Notes under the pieces: model-generated
Told to the model about the DNA's origin: nothing
What the model saw: only the letters and a program-made list of their open reading frames with translations
Databases searched by the model: none
DNA from: Eubacterium sp. AM49-13BH
Lineage (GTDB): Bacteria; Bacillota; Clostridia; Lachnospirales; Lachnospiraceae
Assembly: GCF_003464165.1 (NCBI RefSeq)
Contig: NZ_QSEK01000013.1
Location: 1-64,000, forward strand
Reading direction: 5' to 3'
DNA: 64,000 bases
Program-made: the position numbers and the translations under genes
Part shown: one piece after another, positions 18,825 through 28,793 of the stretch
Position numbering within the stretch: position 1 is the stretch's first letter
How the letters are laid out: each line of letters starts with the position of its first letter

Positions 18825-19532
18825 TCAGTCATAATATGACAATGCATCCATAATTATATTATTCTTCTGCGAAAGCTGCTGTAATCTTAACTTAACCGTA
18901 GGATTACTTTCATCTTTCTTAAGGCTGTTACTTATCCCCTCATTAGTCTCTTTCTCTTTTATAAGATATTCATAAAGAGTCTTATCTTTGCTCTCTAAAA
19001 GCTTCCATCCGTACTGATATTGCGTCTCACTGTATTCAGAATAAACATTTTCGTCTGACTTTCTGCATTTGATAATAAAATAATACTTACCGTCTTCCTT
19101 AAGCATCTTCTCATCATCAACAACCAATCTCTGTGAAACAAGAAAATGTCTGAAATCTCCTACTTCTGACTGCGGTGATACTATAAGTGTTGTATTCCGG
19201 GTAATAACATTCATTCCCTTAGTTACAATGTCAGCTATAAGCCTGCCACCCATACCACATATGGTTATAATATCAGCTTCATTCTCTGAAAGCTTTTCCA
19301 ATCCGTCTGAAAGTCTTGTCTGTATTCTGTCCTCTAAACAATTATCACATATATGCTTCTTTGCCTTATCGAGTGGACCTTTTCTTAAATCCATCGCAAT
19401 AGCAGACGGAGCTATTCCTTCCTGCACAAGATATATAGGAAGATAGCCGTGGTCTGTCCCTATGTCAGCCACGACTGCTCCCTTTTCACACATATGTGCA
19501 ACTGTTCTTAATCTGTCAGATATTCTTACCAT
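18825..19532 (-). CDS. trmK: tRNA (adenine22-N1)-methyltransferase TrmK
   Basis: Methylates N1 of adenine 22 in the tRNA D-loop using SAM. The 235-residue protein shows the Rossmann-type SAM motif VADIGTDHGYLPIYLV, the acidic loop AIAMDLRKGPL and the family block IITICGMGGRLIADI. The C-terminal third is a charged coiled-coil-like region, as in other TrmK proteins. It lies immediately downstream of rpoD (nine bases after its stop), the usual place for trmK in Firmicutes, and just before the nucleoside kinase. Confidence 0.93.
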   Translation of the reverse strand: MVRISDRLRTVAHMCEKGAVVADIGTDHGYLPIYLVQEGIAPSAIAMDLRKGPLDKAKKHICDNCLEDRIQTRLSDGLEKLSENEADIITICGMGGRLIADIVTKGMNVITRNTTLIVSPQSEVGDFRHFLVSQRLVVDDEKMLKEDGKYYFIIKCRKSDENVYSEYSETQYQYGWKLLESKDKTLYEYLIKEKETNEGISNSLKKDESNPTVKLRLQQLSQKNNIIMDALSYYD

Positions 19533-19541
19533 AGCTTAATC

Positions 19542-20816
19542 CTAATCAAGATAATCTCTTAACTTACGGCTGCGGCTTGGGTGTCTTAACTTTCTTAAAG
19601 CCTTAGCTTCAATCTGTCTAATACGTTCTCTTGTTACATTGAATTCTTTACCAACTTCCTCAAGAGTTCTTGCTCTTCCATCATCCATACCAAATCTTAA
19701 TCTTAATACCTTCTGCTCTCTTTCTGTAAGAGTTCCAAGTACTTCAACAAGCTGTTCCTTAAGAAGTGTAGAAGCTGCTGCCTCTGCCGGAACAGGAACA
19801 TTATCATCCTGAATGAAATCTCCAAGATGGCTGTCTTCCTCTTCACCAATAGGTGTCTCAAGAGATACCGGTTCCTGCGAAATCTTCTGAATCTCTCTTA
19901 CTCTCTCTACAGGAATATCCATATTCTCTGCAATCTCCTCTGGTGATGGTTCTCTTCCAAGTTCCTGAAGCAGCTGTCTCTGTACTCTTACAAGCTTGTT
20001 AATTGTCTCTACCATATGAACAGGAATTCTTATAGTACGGGCCTGGTCAGCTATAGCTCTTGTAATAGCCTGTCTGATCCACCATGTAGCGTATGTACTG
20101 AACTTGAATCCTTTTCTGTAATCGTATTTCTCAACAGCCTTTATAAGACCTAAGTTACCTTCCTGAATAAGATCAAGAAACTGCATACCACGTCCAACAT
20201 AACGTTTTGCAATACTTACAACAAGTCTTAAGTTAGCTTCTGCAAGTCTTTTCTTGGCTTCCTCATCTCCTTCTTCCATTCTCTTGGCATACTCAATCTC
20301 TTCATCAGCACTAAGAAGAGGTACTTTACCTATCTCCTTCAGATACATTCTTACCGGATCATCAAGACCGATTCCATCAGGAACAGAAAGATCTATCTTC
20401 TCAATATCAATCTCATCTTCATCATCAAGAATAATATCCTCATCTTCATCAGGTACATCATTCATTCTTACATCAACTTTCTTAAGTTCAAGAATTTCAA
20501 ATACTTTCTCCATCTTATCAGCTTCGAAATCAGTATCCTGAAAATATGTCATAATTTCCTGATAATCAAGCACATTCTTTTTCTTCTTGGCTATTGCAAG
20601 AATACCTTCAATCTTTTCCCAGAATTTAGCTTCCTGTGCTTCTGCATCATCTGCGTCACTGTTTTCTGTCTCTTCTTTTACTTCTTCTTTAATCTCATCT
20701 TTCTTAGTTGTCTTCTTTGCTGCTGCTTTTTTTGCAGGAGTCTTCTTTTCTGTTGTCTTTTCCTCCTTAGTCTCCTTAACATTCTCTTCTAATGTTTCTA
20801 CCATTTTCTTAGCCAT
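19542..20816 (-). CDS. rpoD: primary sigma factor RpoD (sigma-A)
   Basis: Directs RNA polymerase to housekeeping promoters. Region 1.2 is seen in [17 protein letters not shown]. Region 2 is complete ([54 protein letters not shown]). Region 3 and the region 4 helix-turn-helix ([20 protein letters not shown]) follow. The N-terminus carries an unusual Lys/Ala-rich run ([16 protein letters not shown]) and a long acidic stretch before region 1.2. The ATG at 20816 ([12 protein letters not shown]) follows GGAGAAGAGAA; a GTG at 20846 gives a longer but less likely start. It sits between dnaG and trmK in the classic macromolecular synthesis order. Confidence 0.97.
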   Translation of the reverse strand: MAKKMVETLEENVKETKEEKTTEKKTPAKKAAAKKTTKKDEIKEEVKEETENSDADDAEAQEAKFWEKIEGILAIAKKKKNVLDYQEIMTYFQDTDFEADKMEKVFEILELKKVDVRMNDVPDEDEDIILDDEDEIDIEKIDLSVPDGIGLDDPVRMYLKEIGKVPLLSADEEIEYAKRMEEGDEEAKKRLAEANLRLVVSIAKRYVGRGMQFLDLIQEGNLGLIKAVEKYDYRKGFKFSTYATWWIRQAITRAIADQARTIRIPVHMVETINKLVRVQRQLLQELGREPSPEEIAENMDIPVERVREIQKISQEPVSLETPIGEEEDSHLGDFIQDDNVPVPAEAAASTLLKEQLVEVLGTLTEREQKVLRLRFGMDDGRARTLEEVGKEFNVTRERIRQIEAKALRKLRHPSRSRKLRDYLD

Positions 20817-20862
20817 TTCTCTTCTCCATTCTTCTTCGCGTAACACGCTCTATATAATAAAT

Positions 20863-22626
20863 CTATAAACTGATATGAATCTGGTTCAGCTTCTGCTGTT
20901 CAAGAATTATCTCCTGCATCCGCCGAGGATCAACCGTCTTGTTAAGTTCATCATTAAGACTGTTTCCTTTGATTCTTATAACTATATCATTCAATGTCTT
21001 CTCTCTTTCAAGATTATTAAGACTATCATCAAGATCTGCTGAAAACATAGCTGCTACTTCAGTATGCTCATCTGATTCTGCATAATCAGCTATAATAACA
21101 GCCGGATTTATACTTCCAGTCTGATACTGCTCGTATATCTTTTCTGCCACACCAGAAAACAGTGGGTCAATAAAATCTGCTGGTTTTATATACTGTGCAA
21201 CTTTATCAAAGATATCCCTGTCGCTGATAATCCATGTAAGAAGCATTTTCTCTGCCTGTCTTAAACCATCTTCGCGCTTCTTTCTCGGGTTATGTTCAGC
21301 AGCAGGCTGCGAACCGGCGGTATTGCTGTCTCTTGCAATAATCCCCTCGCGGTTTCCAAGTCTTGATACCATCTGCCGCATTCCGTCCTCCGGTATCATA
21401 AACTGTCTGCACACTGCTTTCAGGTAATTATCACGTTCCAGCTTTTCTTTAAATGTAACAAGCTTTGTTGCAACTGCTCTCTCAAATGCAGTCTCGCTTT
21501 CCGGATCACCTCTGTCGTAATTTCTTAACATGGTTCCTATCTCATACATAAAGCTGTTCTCAGCATTATCAATTCTTTCCTGAAATGCCTCTGCACCCAT
21601 AGCCTTAATAAACTCATCAGGATCCTTATATGGCCGCATATTAATTACCTTCGTTGATAATCCTGCTTCTTTCAGAAGAGGTATCGCGCGAAGTGCCGCC
21701 TTAACTCCTGCCTCATCGCTGTCATAGGTTATAAGCACATTATCTGTATATCTCTTTAACAGCCTTGCATGCCCCGGTGTCAATGCCGTTCCAAGTGATG
21801 CAACCGCCTGGTTAAAGCCCGCCTGATGCATTGATATAACATCCATATAGCCTTCACATATTATCATGTTAGACTTTCTTGACATTCTTGCTATATTAAG
21901 TCCATACAGATTGCGGCTCTTGTCAAACAATCTTGTCTCCGGTGAATTAAGGTACTTTGGCTTGGCATCACCCATAACTCGTCCACCAAATCCAATAACC
22001 TTATTATTAATATCCATTATTGGAAAAATAACTCTGTTCCAGAACTTTTCATGAATACCTCTCTCATAAGTAAAAAGTCCGGATTCTTTCAGAATATCAT
22101 CATCATAACCTTTGTCCTTCAACAGCTTGTACAGATTACCTGTTGACTGTGTTGCATACCCCAGTCCAAAGCTGTTAATCGTGCTGTCAGACAATTCACG
22201 CTTCTTAAGATAATCAAGTCCGGCTTTCCCATTCTCACTTCTAAGCTGCCTGTAATAATATGTGGCAGCAATCTTATTAATCTCTAAAAGCCTGTCTCTT
22301 ATCCCTCTTTCTTTGCGGTCTTCTTCTGACATAGACGTCTGCGGCAGTGCAACTCCGGCTCTTTCGCCTAGCATCTTAACTGCCTCTAAGAATGTCATAT
22401 TCTCATATTCCATAACAAATGTTATGACATTACCCCCAGCTCCGCATCCAAAACAATGATATAACTGCCGCTGTCCTGAAACCGAAAATGATGGTGATTT
22501 CTCATTATGAAACGGACACAATCCGGTATATGAACTTCCATTCTTCTTCAATTTGACATACCCGGATATAACATCAACTATATCATTCCGGGATATTACT
22601 TCATCTATTACTTCTCTTGAATACAT
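20863..22626 (-). CDS. dnaG: DNA primase
   Basis: Makes the RNA primers for DNA replication. The N-terminal CHC2 zinc site is visible (CPFHNEKSPSF then YHCFGCGAGGN). The Toprim domain follows (ICEGYMDVISMHQAGF and YDSDEAGVKAALRA), and the C-terminal DnaB-binding region ends EQQKLNQIHISL. Length is about 587 residues. The ATG at 22626 lies four bases after the dgt stop, with a GGAAGGG site inside dgt, so it is translationally coupled. A longer in-frame start inside dgt is unlikely. It precedes rpoD by 46 bases. Confidence 0.97.
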   Translation of the reverse strand: MYSREVIDEVISRNDIVDVISGYVKLKKNGSSYTGLCPFHNEKSPSFSVSGQRQLYHCFGCGAGGNVITFVMEYENMTFLEAVKMLGERAGVALPQTSMSEEDRKERGIRDRLLEINKIAATYYYRQLRSENGKAGLDYLKKRELSDSTINSFGLGYATQSTGNLYKLLKDKGYDDDILKESGLFTYERGIHEKFWNRVIFPIMDINNKVIGFGGRVMGDAKPKYLNSPETRLFDKSRNLYGLNIARMSRKSNMIICEGYMDVISMHQAGFNQAVASLGTALTPGHARLLKRYTDNVLITYDSDEAGVKAALRAIPLLKEAGLSTKVINMRPYKDPDEFIKAMGAEAFQERIDNAENSFMYEIGTMLRNYDRGDPESETAFERAVATKLVTFKEKLERDNYLKAVCRQFMIPEDGMRQMVSRLGNREGIIARDSNTAGSQPAAEHNPRKKREDGLRQAEKMLLTWIISDRDIFDKVAQYIKPADFIDPLFSGVAEKIYEQYQTGSINPAVIIADYAESDEHTEVAAMFSADLDDSLNNLEREKTLNDIVIRIKGNSLNDELNKTVDPRRMQEIILEQQKLNQIHISL

Positions 22627-22630
22627 TACT

Positions 22631-23638
22631 TCATCCCTTCCAGGCCTTTGGTACAAAGATTTCCTGAAACTTGCTTATTGAATACTGATCACTCATGCCA
22701 GCTATATAATCACACACAACCTGCTCCGGTCTTTCATCAAATTCTGTTATAAATCTCTTATATGTATCCGGCAGTTTATCTGTGTTCGCAACATAGTATC
22801 TGTACAATTCTGTTATCAGCTTATCTGCTTTCGCTTCCTCACTTTTGGCTGTCGGATTAAGATACAGACTTTCAAACATGAATTTTCTTAATTCTGTCAT
22901 TGCTTTACGTACAGGCTCTGACATTACAAGATCATTCTTTCCTATGCTGTTCATTATAATATCGCTAATCATGGTATTAAGTCTTTCCTTGGTTGAATTA
23001 CCAAGAACATCTGTATATTCTGAAGGAATGTCACTTTCCTTCAATATCCCTGCTCTTATTCCATCATCTATATCATGATTAATATACGCTATCTTATCGG
23101 AAAGTCTAACTGCTTTTCCTTCAAGAGTTGATGGATTGCCTGATGTTCTATGGTTCAATATTCCATCACGCACTTCCCATGTAAGGTTAAGTCCCTGACC
23201 ATCCTTTTCAAGAAATTCAACAACTCTTATACTCTGTTTGTAATGAGCAAATCCCATAGGACATAAAGAATTAAGTGTTCTCTCACCTGCATGTCCAAAT
23301 GGTGTATGTCCAAGGTCATGCCCCAATGCAATAGCTTCTGTCAGATCTTCATTAAGATTAAGTGCCCTTGCTATACTTCTTGCAATCTGGGCAACCTCTA
23401 AGGTATGAGTCAGTCTTGTTCTGTAATGGTCTCCCTCTGGTGCAAGAAATACCTGCGTCTTATGCTTTAAACGCCTGAATGTCTTACAATGAATAATTCT
23501 GTCTCTGTCTCTCTGATATATAGTTCTCATAGGGCATGGTTCTTCATCTCTGTCGCGTCCTCTTGACTCATCAGAAAAGCTTGCATATGGGCTGAATATC
23601 AGATGTTCCCTCTTTTCCTGTTCCTCTCTAATGTTCAT
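22631..23638 (-). CDS. dgt: deoxyguanosinetriphosphate triphosphohydrolase-like HD protein
   Basis: HD-domain hydrolases of this family split dNTPs into deoxynucleoside and triphosphate. Conserved blocks are FRRLKHKTQVF, HYRTRLTHTLEVAQIAR with the first metal His, ALGHDLGHTPFGHAGE with the HD pair, and LSDKIAYINHDIDD. The 335-residue length suits the shorter Dgt type. The ATG at 23638 (MNIREEQEKRE) has GGGAGG eight bases upstream and is preferred to the longer reading. It heads the operon with dnaG, rpoD, trmK and the nucleoside kinase; nucleotide-pool control next to primase is a common arrangement in Clostridia. Confidence 0.93.
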   Translation of the reverse strand: MNIREEQEKREHLIFSPYASFSDESRGRDRDEEPCPMRTIYQRDRDRIIHCKTFRRLKHKTQVFLAPEGDHYRTRLTHTLEVAQIARSIARALNLNEDLTEAIALGHDLGHTPFGHAGERTLNSLCPMGFAHYKQSIRVVEFLEKDGQGLNLTWEVRDGILNHRTSGNPSTLEGKAVRLSDKIAYINHDIDDGIRAGILKESDIPSEYTDVLGNSTKERLNTMISDIIMNSIGKNDLVMSEPVRKAMTELRKFMFESLYLNPTAKSEEAKADKLITELYRYYVANTDKLPDTYKRFITEFDERPEQVVCDYIAGMSDQYSISKFQEIFVPKAWKG

Positions 23639-23770
23639 CTGTATGTGCCTCCCGCACTGAAACACTAATTTTAAAGCTCACAATTTAATTATTCAACAAA
23701 ACATGTATTTTTCCTTTTTTATTTTTTAAAATTTTTCTCAAAATAATTATTTGTTATTATCATTCCCACA

Positions 23771-24127
23771 TTATGGACTGAAAAATCCACCAAATGCTCC
23801 TGCAGCCACACATGCAGCTACTGACATAGCGATATTATCACTGCTGTCTGGTGCCTGTTTCTTCATTATTGCAGCTATTAGCAATAACACTGTAATATAC
23901 ACTGCTCCATATATAATTCCTGTAACCACTCTCCTCTTTTTTATCATCCATGCACTAAGCATTGCACCTGTAAAGCTTCCTGCCATATATATTCCAAATA
24001 TAATATTATCAACTGCTTTCTCATCAAGTATTAATTTTCTCATAATATATGTAAGAAGTCCGAGCAAAAGCAGAGTTATTACATATCCTGCAATAAGAGA
24101 TTTTACCATTTTCCTTATATAATCCAT
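23771..24127 (-). CDS. TIGR04086 family membrane protein
   Basis: A 118-residue protein with four hydrophobic segments (about residues 10-30, 38-58, 68-86 and 98-116) and almost no soluble parts. The pattern SLIAGYVITLLLLGLLTYIM, ending in a Gly/Ala-rich last helix, matches the TIGR04086 family found across Firmicutes. Function unknown; some relatives lie near yajC or sporulation genes, but here it is a single gene. The ATG has an AAAGGAAACC site. The A/T-rich gap up to dgt (23639-23770) holds no gene. Confidence 0.8.
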   Translation of the reverse strand: MDYIRKMVKSLIAGYVITLLLLGLLTYIMRKLILDEKAVDNIIFGIYMAGSFTGAMLSAWMIKKRRVVTGIIYGAVYITVLLLIAAIMKKQAPDSSDNIAMSVAACVAAGAFGGFFSP

Positions 24128-24210
24128 TGGTTTCCTTTTTGTCCTCTTTTTATTAATTGTATGTTCAAAAATGTTATCTTATGATTATCTCTTGTTTTCT
24201 TTAATAGCAC

Positions 24211-24239
24211 TTGACGGCACAATGCACGTACTGTAAAAT
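24211..24239 (+). promoter_or_regulatory. promoter of the CNNM/CorC-type gene
   Basis: Forward strand -35 TTGACG (24211-24216), 17-base spacer, -10 TAAAAT (24234-24239), 40 bases before the TTG start. Confidence 0.8.
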
Positions 24240-24279
24240 GAGAAGAAATATTTTAATTTTATGACTGGAGGGATTTTTC

Positions 24280-25563
24280 TTGGATACGGATAGTATCATC
24301 CAACTTATTGCAATTGTTATTTTATTGGTTTTATCAGCATTTTTCTCATCTGCAGAGACTTCATTTATCACTGTGAACAGAATCAAAGTGCTGTCTTTAG
24401 TTGAAGAGGGTAATAAGAGGGCTGCTCTTGTAATTAAGATTATTGACCAGCCGGCAAAGATGCTCTCTGCTGTTCTTATTGGCAATAATATAGTCAATAT
24501 CAGCTGTTCTGCATTAGCTACATCATTTACAATCAGTGTATGGGGGAATAAGGCAACAGGTATTGTTACCGGTGTTCTTACGCTTCTTGTTCTTATATTT
24601 GGTGAAATTACACCTAAGAATACAGCCAACATGTATGCCACTAATATGGCAATGGCTTATGCTCCTATAATATGGGTGCTTATGATTGTTCTTACACCTG
24701 TTATATTCATAGTAGACCACCTTGCAGGCTTCTTCTTATGGTTATTAAGAATTGACAATAACAAGAAGAAAGATATATTTACTGAAGATGAGATACGAAC
24801 CATTGTTAATGTAAGCCAGCAGGAAGGTGTAATTGAATCTAACGAAAAGAAAATCATTAATAACCTATTTGATTTTGGTGATTCAACAGCTAAGGATGTT
24901 ATGATTCCAAGAATTGATATGACTCTTGCTGATGTCAACTCATCGTATGATGATATAATTTCTCTGTTCAGACAGACAATGTATACACGTATTCCAATTT
25001 ATGAGAATACACCTGATAATGTAATCGGTATTCTTAATATTAAGGATTTAATTGTCAATCCTTCTGATAACGATACATTTAACATAAGAAACATTATCAG
25101 AAAACCATTCTTTACATTTGAACAGAAGAATACTTCTGACCTGTTTAAGGAAATGCAGTTAAGTTCAACAAGCATTGCCATTGTCCTTAGTGAATATGGA
25201 ACAACATCAGGAATGATTACTACCGAAGACCTGCTTGAAGAGATTGTCGGTGAAATTCGTGATGAATATGATACTGACGAAAAGGAAGCTTTATCTAAGA
25301 TTAATGATACTACATACAGAGTTGATGGCTCATTTAAGCTCGACGATTTAAATGATGAGCTTGGTACTAAGCTCGAGTCTGAAGATAATGATTCAGTTGG
25401 CGGACTTATCATTGAAAGACTTGACAGACTTCCTAAAGCCGGTGATAAAATCACTATTGGTAATGTCTGGATGTTTGTCGAAAAGGTTGCTTCTAACAGA
25501 GCTGAATCTGTTATTGTAAAGATTATACCTGAGAAGAAAGACGAAACTAAAAAAGCTAATTAA
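24280..25563 (+). CDS. CNNM/CorC family membrane protein with CBS pair (hemolysin C-like)
   Basis: The 427-residue protein has an N-terminal DUF21/CNNM membrane region with about four helices (FFSSAETSFITVNR is typical). Two CBS domains follow (about residues 205-325: VMIPRIDMTLADV and GMITTEDLLEEIVGEI), then a CorC_HlyC ion-regulatory domain (about 340-420). Family members such as CorC, YhdP and CNNM proteins are linked to magnesium or other cation efflux and resistance; hemolysin is an old label. The start is TTG, fixed by GGAGGG about eight bases before it. It has its own promoter and terminator. The MgtE gene lies 10 kb away, so magnesium import and efflux are both represented. Confidence 0.92.
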   Translation: MDTDSIIQLIAIVILLVLSAFFSSAETSFITVNRIKVLSLVEEGNKRAALVIKIIDQPAKMLSAVLIGNNIVNISCSALATSFTISVWGNKATGIVTGVLTLLVLIFGEITPKNTANMYATNMAMAYAPIIWVLMIVLTPVIFIVDHLAGFFLWLLRIDNNKKKDIFTEDEIRTIVNVSQQEGVIESNEKKIINNLFDFGDSTAKDVMIPRIDMTLADVNSSYDDIISLFRQTMYTRIPIYENTPDNVIGILNIKDLIVNPSDNDTFNIRNIIRKPFFTFEQKNTSDLFKEMQLSSTSIAIVLSEYGTTSGMITTEDLLEEIVGEIRDEYDTDEKEALSKINDTTYRVDGSFKLDDLNDELGTKLESEDNDSVGGLIIERLDRLPKAGDKITIGNVWMFVEKVASNRAESVIVKIIPEKKDETKKAN

Positions 25564-25570
25564 TTTTATT

Positions 25571-25620
25571 AAAAATGCTGTGCATTAACACATCTCGTTA
25601 ACGCACAGCATTTTTATTAT
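25571..25620. terminator. bidirectional terminator between the CNNM gene and dapL
   Basis: AAAATGCTGTGCATTAAC pairs with GTTAACGCACAGCATTTTT with a single mismatch. T-runs on both sides serve the convergent genes on either strand. Confidence 0.85.
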
Positions 25621-25640
25621 TAATCTGATTATATTACTTA

Positions 25641-26855
25641 TTAAAGTGCCTTAATTCTCTCAAGTGCCTTCACTGTATTCTCATATGAACCAAATGCTGT
25701 CAGTCTGAAGTATCCTTCACCGCTTGGTCCGAATCCTGAGCCTGGTGTACCAACAACATTAGCCTTCTCAAGAAGGTAATCGAAGAATTCCCAGCTTGTC
25801 ATCTTATCAGGAGTCTTTAACCAGATATATGGTGCATTAACACCACCTGATACTGTGTATCCTGCTGACTTAAGTCCTTCAAGGATTGTCTTTGCATTGT
25901 TCATGTAGTAAGCAATCTGCTCACCTGTCTGCTTCTGTCCAGCTTCTGAATATACTGCCTCACCTGCTCTCTGTACAATGTAAGGAGCTCCGTTAAACTT
26001 AGTTCCATGTCTTCTTGCCCAGAGACTGTGAAGTGTTACATCTCCACACTTAAGATCCTTAGGAATAACTGTGAAACCAAGTCTTACACCTGTAAATCCT
26101 GCATTCTTAGAGAATGACCTGAGTTCGATTGCACATGTTCTTGCACCTTCACACTCATATATTGTATGAGGAACATCTGGTTCTGAAATGTATGCTTCAT
26201 ATGCTGCATCATAGATAATAACAGCGCCAACCTTATTAGCGTAATCAACCCACTTCTGAAGCTCGTCCTTAGTGATTGTTGAACCTGTTGGATTGTTAGG
26301 GAAGCAGAGATATATGATATCCGGTGTTTCTTTTGGAAGCTCTGGTGCAAAGTTAGTCTCTGCTGTACAAGGCATATAAACAACATTGCTCCATGCCTGC
26401 TTCTCTGGAATATAATCTCCTGTTCTTCCTGCCATTGCATTAGTATCAACATATACAGGATATACAGGGTCACATACCGCAATCTTATTATCTACTGAGA
26501 AGATATCTCCTATATTACCTGAATCAGACTTTGCTCCATCTGATACGAATATCTCATCTGCTGATATATCACATCCACGCTTCTTGTAATCATGGTCTGC
26601 AATTGCACTTCTTAAGAATTCATATCCAAGATCTGGTGCATATCCGTGGAAAGTCTCGGCATGTCCCATCTCATCAACTGACTTATGTAATGCATCAATT
26701 ACTGCTGGTGCTAATGGCTGTGTAACATCTCCAATACCAAGTCTGATGATTTTCTTATCTGGATTAGCCTGCTGATAAGCTGCTACTTTCTTACCGATTG
26801 TTGAAAATAAATAGCTTCCTGGAAGCTTTAAATAATTATCGTTAATCTTAAACAT
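25641..26855 (-). CDS. dapL: LL-diaminopimelate aminotransferase
   Basis: Converts tetrahydrodipicolinate directly to LL-diaminopimelate with glutamate, a one-step route to cell-wall and lysine precursors. The 404-residue PLP enzyme starts with the family hallmark [16 protein letters not shown], and has [34 protein letters not shown] and the PLP lysine in [15 protein letters not shown]. The AGGAGG site precedes the ATG. It is monocistronic, with its own promoter and a shared terminator. Its presence implies that the succinylase or acetylase DAP pathways are not needed here. Confidence 0.96.
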   Translation of the reverse strand: MFKINDNYLKLPGSYLFSTIGKKVAAYQQANPDKKIIRLGIGDVTQPLAPAVIDALHKSVDEMGHAETFHGYAPDLGYEFLRSAIADHDYKKRGCDISADEIFVSDGAKSDSGNIGDIFSVDNKIAVCDPVYPVYVDTNAMAGRTGDYIPEKQAWSNVVYMPCTAETNFAPELPKETPDIIYLCFPNNPTGSTITKDELQKWVDYANKVGAVIIYDAAYEAYISEPDVPHTIYECEGARTCAIELRSFSKNAGFTGVRLGFTVIPKDLKCGDVTLHSLWARRHGTKFNGAPYIVQRAGEAVYSEAGQKQTGEQIAYYMNNAKTILEGLKSAGYTVSGGVNAPYIWLKTPDKMTSWEFFDYLLEKANVVGTPGSGFGPSGEGYFRLTAFGSYENTVKALERIKAL

Positions 26856-26899
26856 ATATTCCTCCTTATTTTCTGCCTTGTTTTACAAAACTAACGCTT

Positions 26900-26928
26900 A
26901 TTATACATCATTTTTCATCGTGTTCCAA
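26900..26928 (-). promoter_or_regulatory. dapL promoter
   Basis: Reverse strand -35 TTGGAA (26923-26928), 17-base spacer, perfect -10 TATAAT (26900-26905), 45 bases before the ATG. Confidence 0.8.
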
Positions 26929-26973
26929 GTTAAAATGTTGATAAAATATCGATATATTTCTTAATATTGTATA

Positions 26974-27315
26974 TTACACCGCACTGTGGAACCAGAAAAC
27001 CTTGACGGGTCTGTTTTCATCGTTAGTTCTTATTGTGTGTCTGACCTTTGGCAATGCAATAAATGAATCACCTGGCTTTATAGGAAACTCACAATCTCCA
27101 ATCTTTGCATATCCTTCTCCTTCAAGAACAAAAAAACCTTCCTGATCATCATGATACCCCGGAGCCGGATTAAACTCTTTCTCTGAGTATATGGTAACTC
27201 CTGAACAGCAGCCACTAAGGCAGCCATTCGCCTCTGTAAGAAACTTTACGCCTCTCTTTCCTTCCTGTCTTGCTGCAAGTGCCTCTTCAAGTGTTATGTA
27301 TGGTTTGTTATTCAT
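26974..27315 (-). CDS. cupin domain protein
   Basis: A 113-residue single-domain cupin. Motif 1 appears as PAPGYHDDQEGFFVLEGEG and motif 2 as IKPGDSFIALPKVRHTI, supplying the usual His/Glu metal ligands. The N-terminal half has a CLSGCC cysteine cluster just before motif 1, which is unusual for simple cupins and could bind metal or react to redox state. Substrate unknown. It follows the GH105 gene in the same direction but is separated by a terminator, so it may be only partly linked to sugar use. The start has an AGGAGA site. Confidence 0.78.
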   Translation of the reverse strand: MNNKPYITLEEALAARQEGKRGVKFLTEANGCLSGCCSGVTIYSEKEFNPAPGYHDDQEGFFVLEGEGYAKIGDCEFPIKPGDSFIALPKVRHTIRTNDENRPVKVFWFHSAV

Positions 27316-27368
27316 ATTCTGTCTCCTTATTAGTCTCTTCTATAATCCTTCTATAAACCCATTACATA

Positions 27369-27401
27369 TAAAACGGAGGCTTATGCATTGCGTAAGCCCC
27401 C
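27369..27401 (-). terminator. terminator after the GH105 gene
   Basis: On the reverse strand GGGGGCTTACGC pairs with GCATAAGCCTCC (27375-27401) and is followed by GTTTTATATG. The stem is strong and the T-run short. Confidence 0.7.
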
Positions 27402-27414
27402 AGATTATTATGTT

Positions 27415-28560
27415 TTATTTACTTTCGTATCTTAAAAGTTCTGTATATGCAAGAAGAAATGGTCCAACACCCTTTGCATCATCTTCTACTACAGGCTCTG
27501 ACATGTAATAATCATATGTACCAGGTCTTCTTCCATTACCACCAAGTCCCGCAACGAGACAGATACCACCAAGTGATAATGAACCATCTTCATTAGTCTT
27601 TAAGTATCTTTCACAAATTCCATCAATAGCCTTCTTAGCATACTGTGCATAATCATCTGAAAGGAATCCAAGACGGATACCCTTAAGAATACCATAAGCC
27701 ATAATTGAGCTTCCGCTTGTCTCAAGATAATTCTTATCCATTCCACCATAATTGACTATCTGATACCACATTCCACTCTCATCCTGATACTTAAGCATCG
27801 CATCTATAAGTCCTTTAAAGGCATCTTCAAGCATCTTACATTCAGCATCATATTTGTGATCACTGTTATCTACCTGATCAAGTGTATCAAGAAGTGCCAT
27901 TGTAAACCAGCCAATAGCTCTTAACCAGCTATGCTGTGATAATCCTGTAACCTTATCACACCAGAAAGCCTCCTTGCTTGTATCAATCGCATGGAAGTAA
28001 AGTCCGTTGAGGGGATTTTTCATGTTCTCAATAACAAACTTGAACTGACCAAATATATCCGGATAATTCTTTCTGTCATTGTATCTTGTCTCATATTCAA
28101 GATAGAATGGAAGTCCCATATAAAGACCATCAAGCCATACCTGATTAGGATATATATCCTTATGCCAGAAGCTTCTTGCCTCATTCTGGCATCTAGGCAT
28201 TATCTCTATCTGTGAATATACAAGATCTGCTGCTTTCTTGTACTTTTCTTTGCCTGTGAGATCATATAATTCAAATAATGTCTTGCCTGCATTGACATTA
28301 TCTATATTCTTCTCACCGACATTGTATCCATCTATAGTTCCATCTTCAAATACTCTGTAATCAATAAAGTCATCAGCAAACTTAAGATACTTCTCATTTT
28401 TAGTTAAATCATACATCTGAAGAACAGCCTTAATCATACATCCATCAATGTAATTCCACTTTGACTTTAGTCCCTGCTTAATTTTCTCGATATTCCATAC
28501 AGGAGCATCCGGTGTACTCTTTTCCAGAAGTCCGTCAATATATTTTACTACAGCGTCCAT
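27415..28560 (-). CDS. glycoside hydrolase family 105, unsaturated rhamnogalacturonyl/uronyl hydrolase
   Basis: GH105/GH88 enzymes remove the unsaturated uronic acid left at oligosaccharide ends by pectin lyases. The 381-residue protein is a helical barrel with family blocks WNYIDGCMIKAVLQMYD, QVWLDGLYMGLPF (with the catalytic-type Asp), HSWLRAIGWFTMALLDTL and the late segment ETSGSSIMAYGILKGIRLG. There is no signal peptide, so it acts on imported oligosaccharides in the cytoplasm. It has its own promoter with a dyad over the -10. With the KdgF-like cupin and SDR gene 2 kb away this points to pectin use. Confidence 0.92.
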   Translation of the reverse strand: MDAVVKYIDGLLEKSTPDAPVWNIEKIKQGLKSKWNYIDGCMIKAVLQMYDLTKNEKYLKFADDFIDYRVFEDGTIDGYNVGEKNIDNVNAGKTLFELYDLTGKEKYKKAADLVYSQIEIMPRCQNEARSFWHKDIYPNQVWLDGLYMGLPFYLEYETRYNDRKNYPDIFGQFKFVIENMKNPLNGLYFHAIDTSKEAFWCDKVTGLSQHSWLRAIGWFTMALLDTLDQVDNSDHKYDAECKMLEDAFKGLIDAMLKYQDESGMWYQIVNYGGMDKNYLETSGSSIMAYGILKGIRLGFLSDDYAQYAKKAIDGICERYLKTNEDGSLSLGGICLVAGLGGNGRRPGTYDYYMSEPVVEDDAKGVGPFLLAYTELLRYESK

Positions 28561-28631
28561 TATTTCTGTCTCCTTAACCTATCCCCTCATGGGAAATATA
28601 CTTTACCAGTTTTACTGATAATTTTATAGAA

Positions 28632-28660
28632 ATTGTACACTAAAAAGTACATTTAAGCAA
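28632..28660 (-). promoter_or_regulatory. GH105 promoter with an overlapping dyad
   Basis: Reverse strand -35 TTGCTT (28655-28660), 17-base spacer, -10 TACAAT (28632-28637). An inverted repeat TGTAC-N8-GTACA (28634-28651) covers the -10 and spacer, a plausible repressor site. Confidence 0.65.
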
Positions 28661-28793
28661 CTTATTTTTAATAAATCTGCCCTTATATTACAGATTTTTA
28701 TTGACTAAGTGCATTTTTAATAAGAAAATATAACTATCAGTTCAAAAGAATTTCTTTTGCATGCATTTTACATTCAATCAGCGAGGTTAAAAT

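Noticed and set aside
26084..26482. Long alternative-frame ORF within dapL, and similar shadows in metY, the kinase and others
   Set aside because: They overlap well-recognised conserved proteins in another frame and lack ribosome binding sites.
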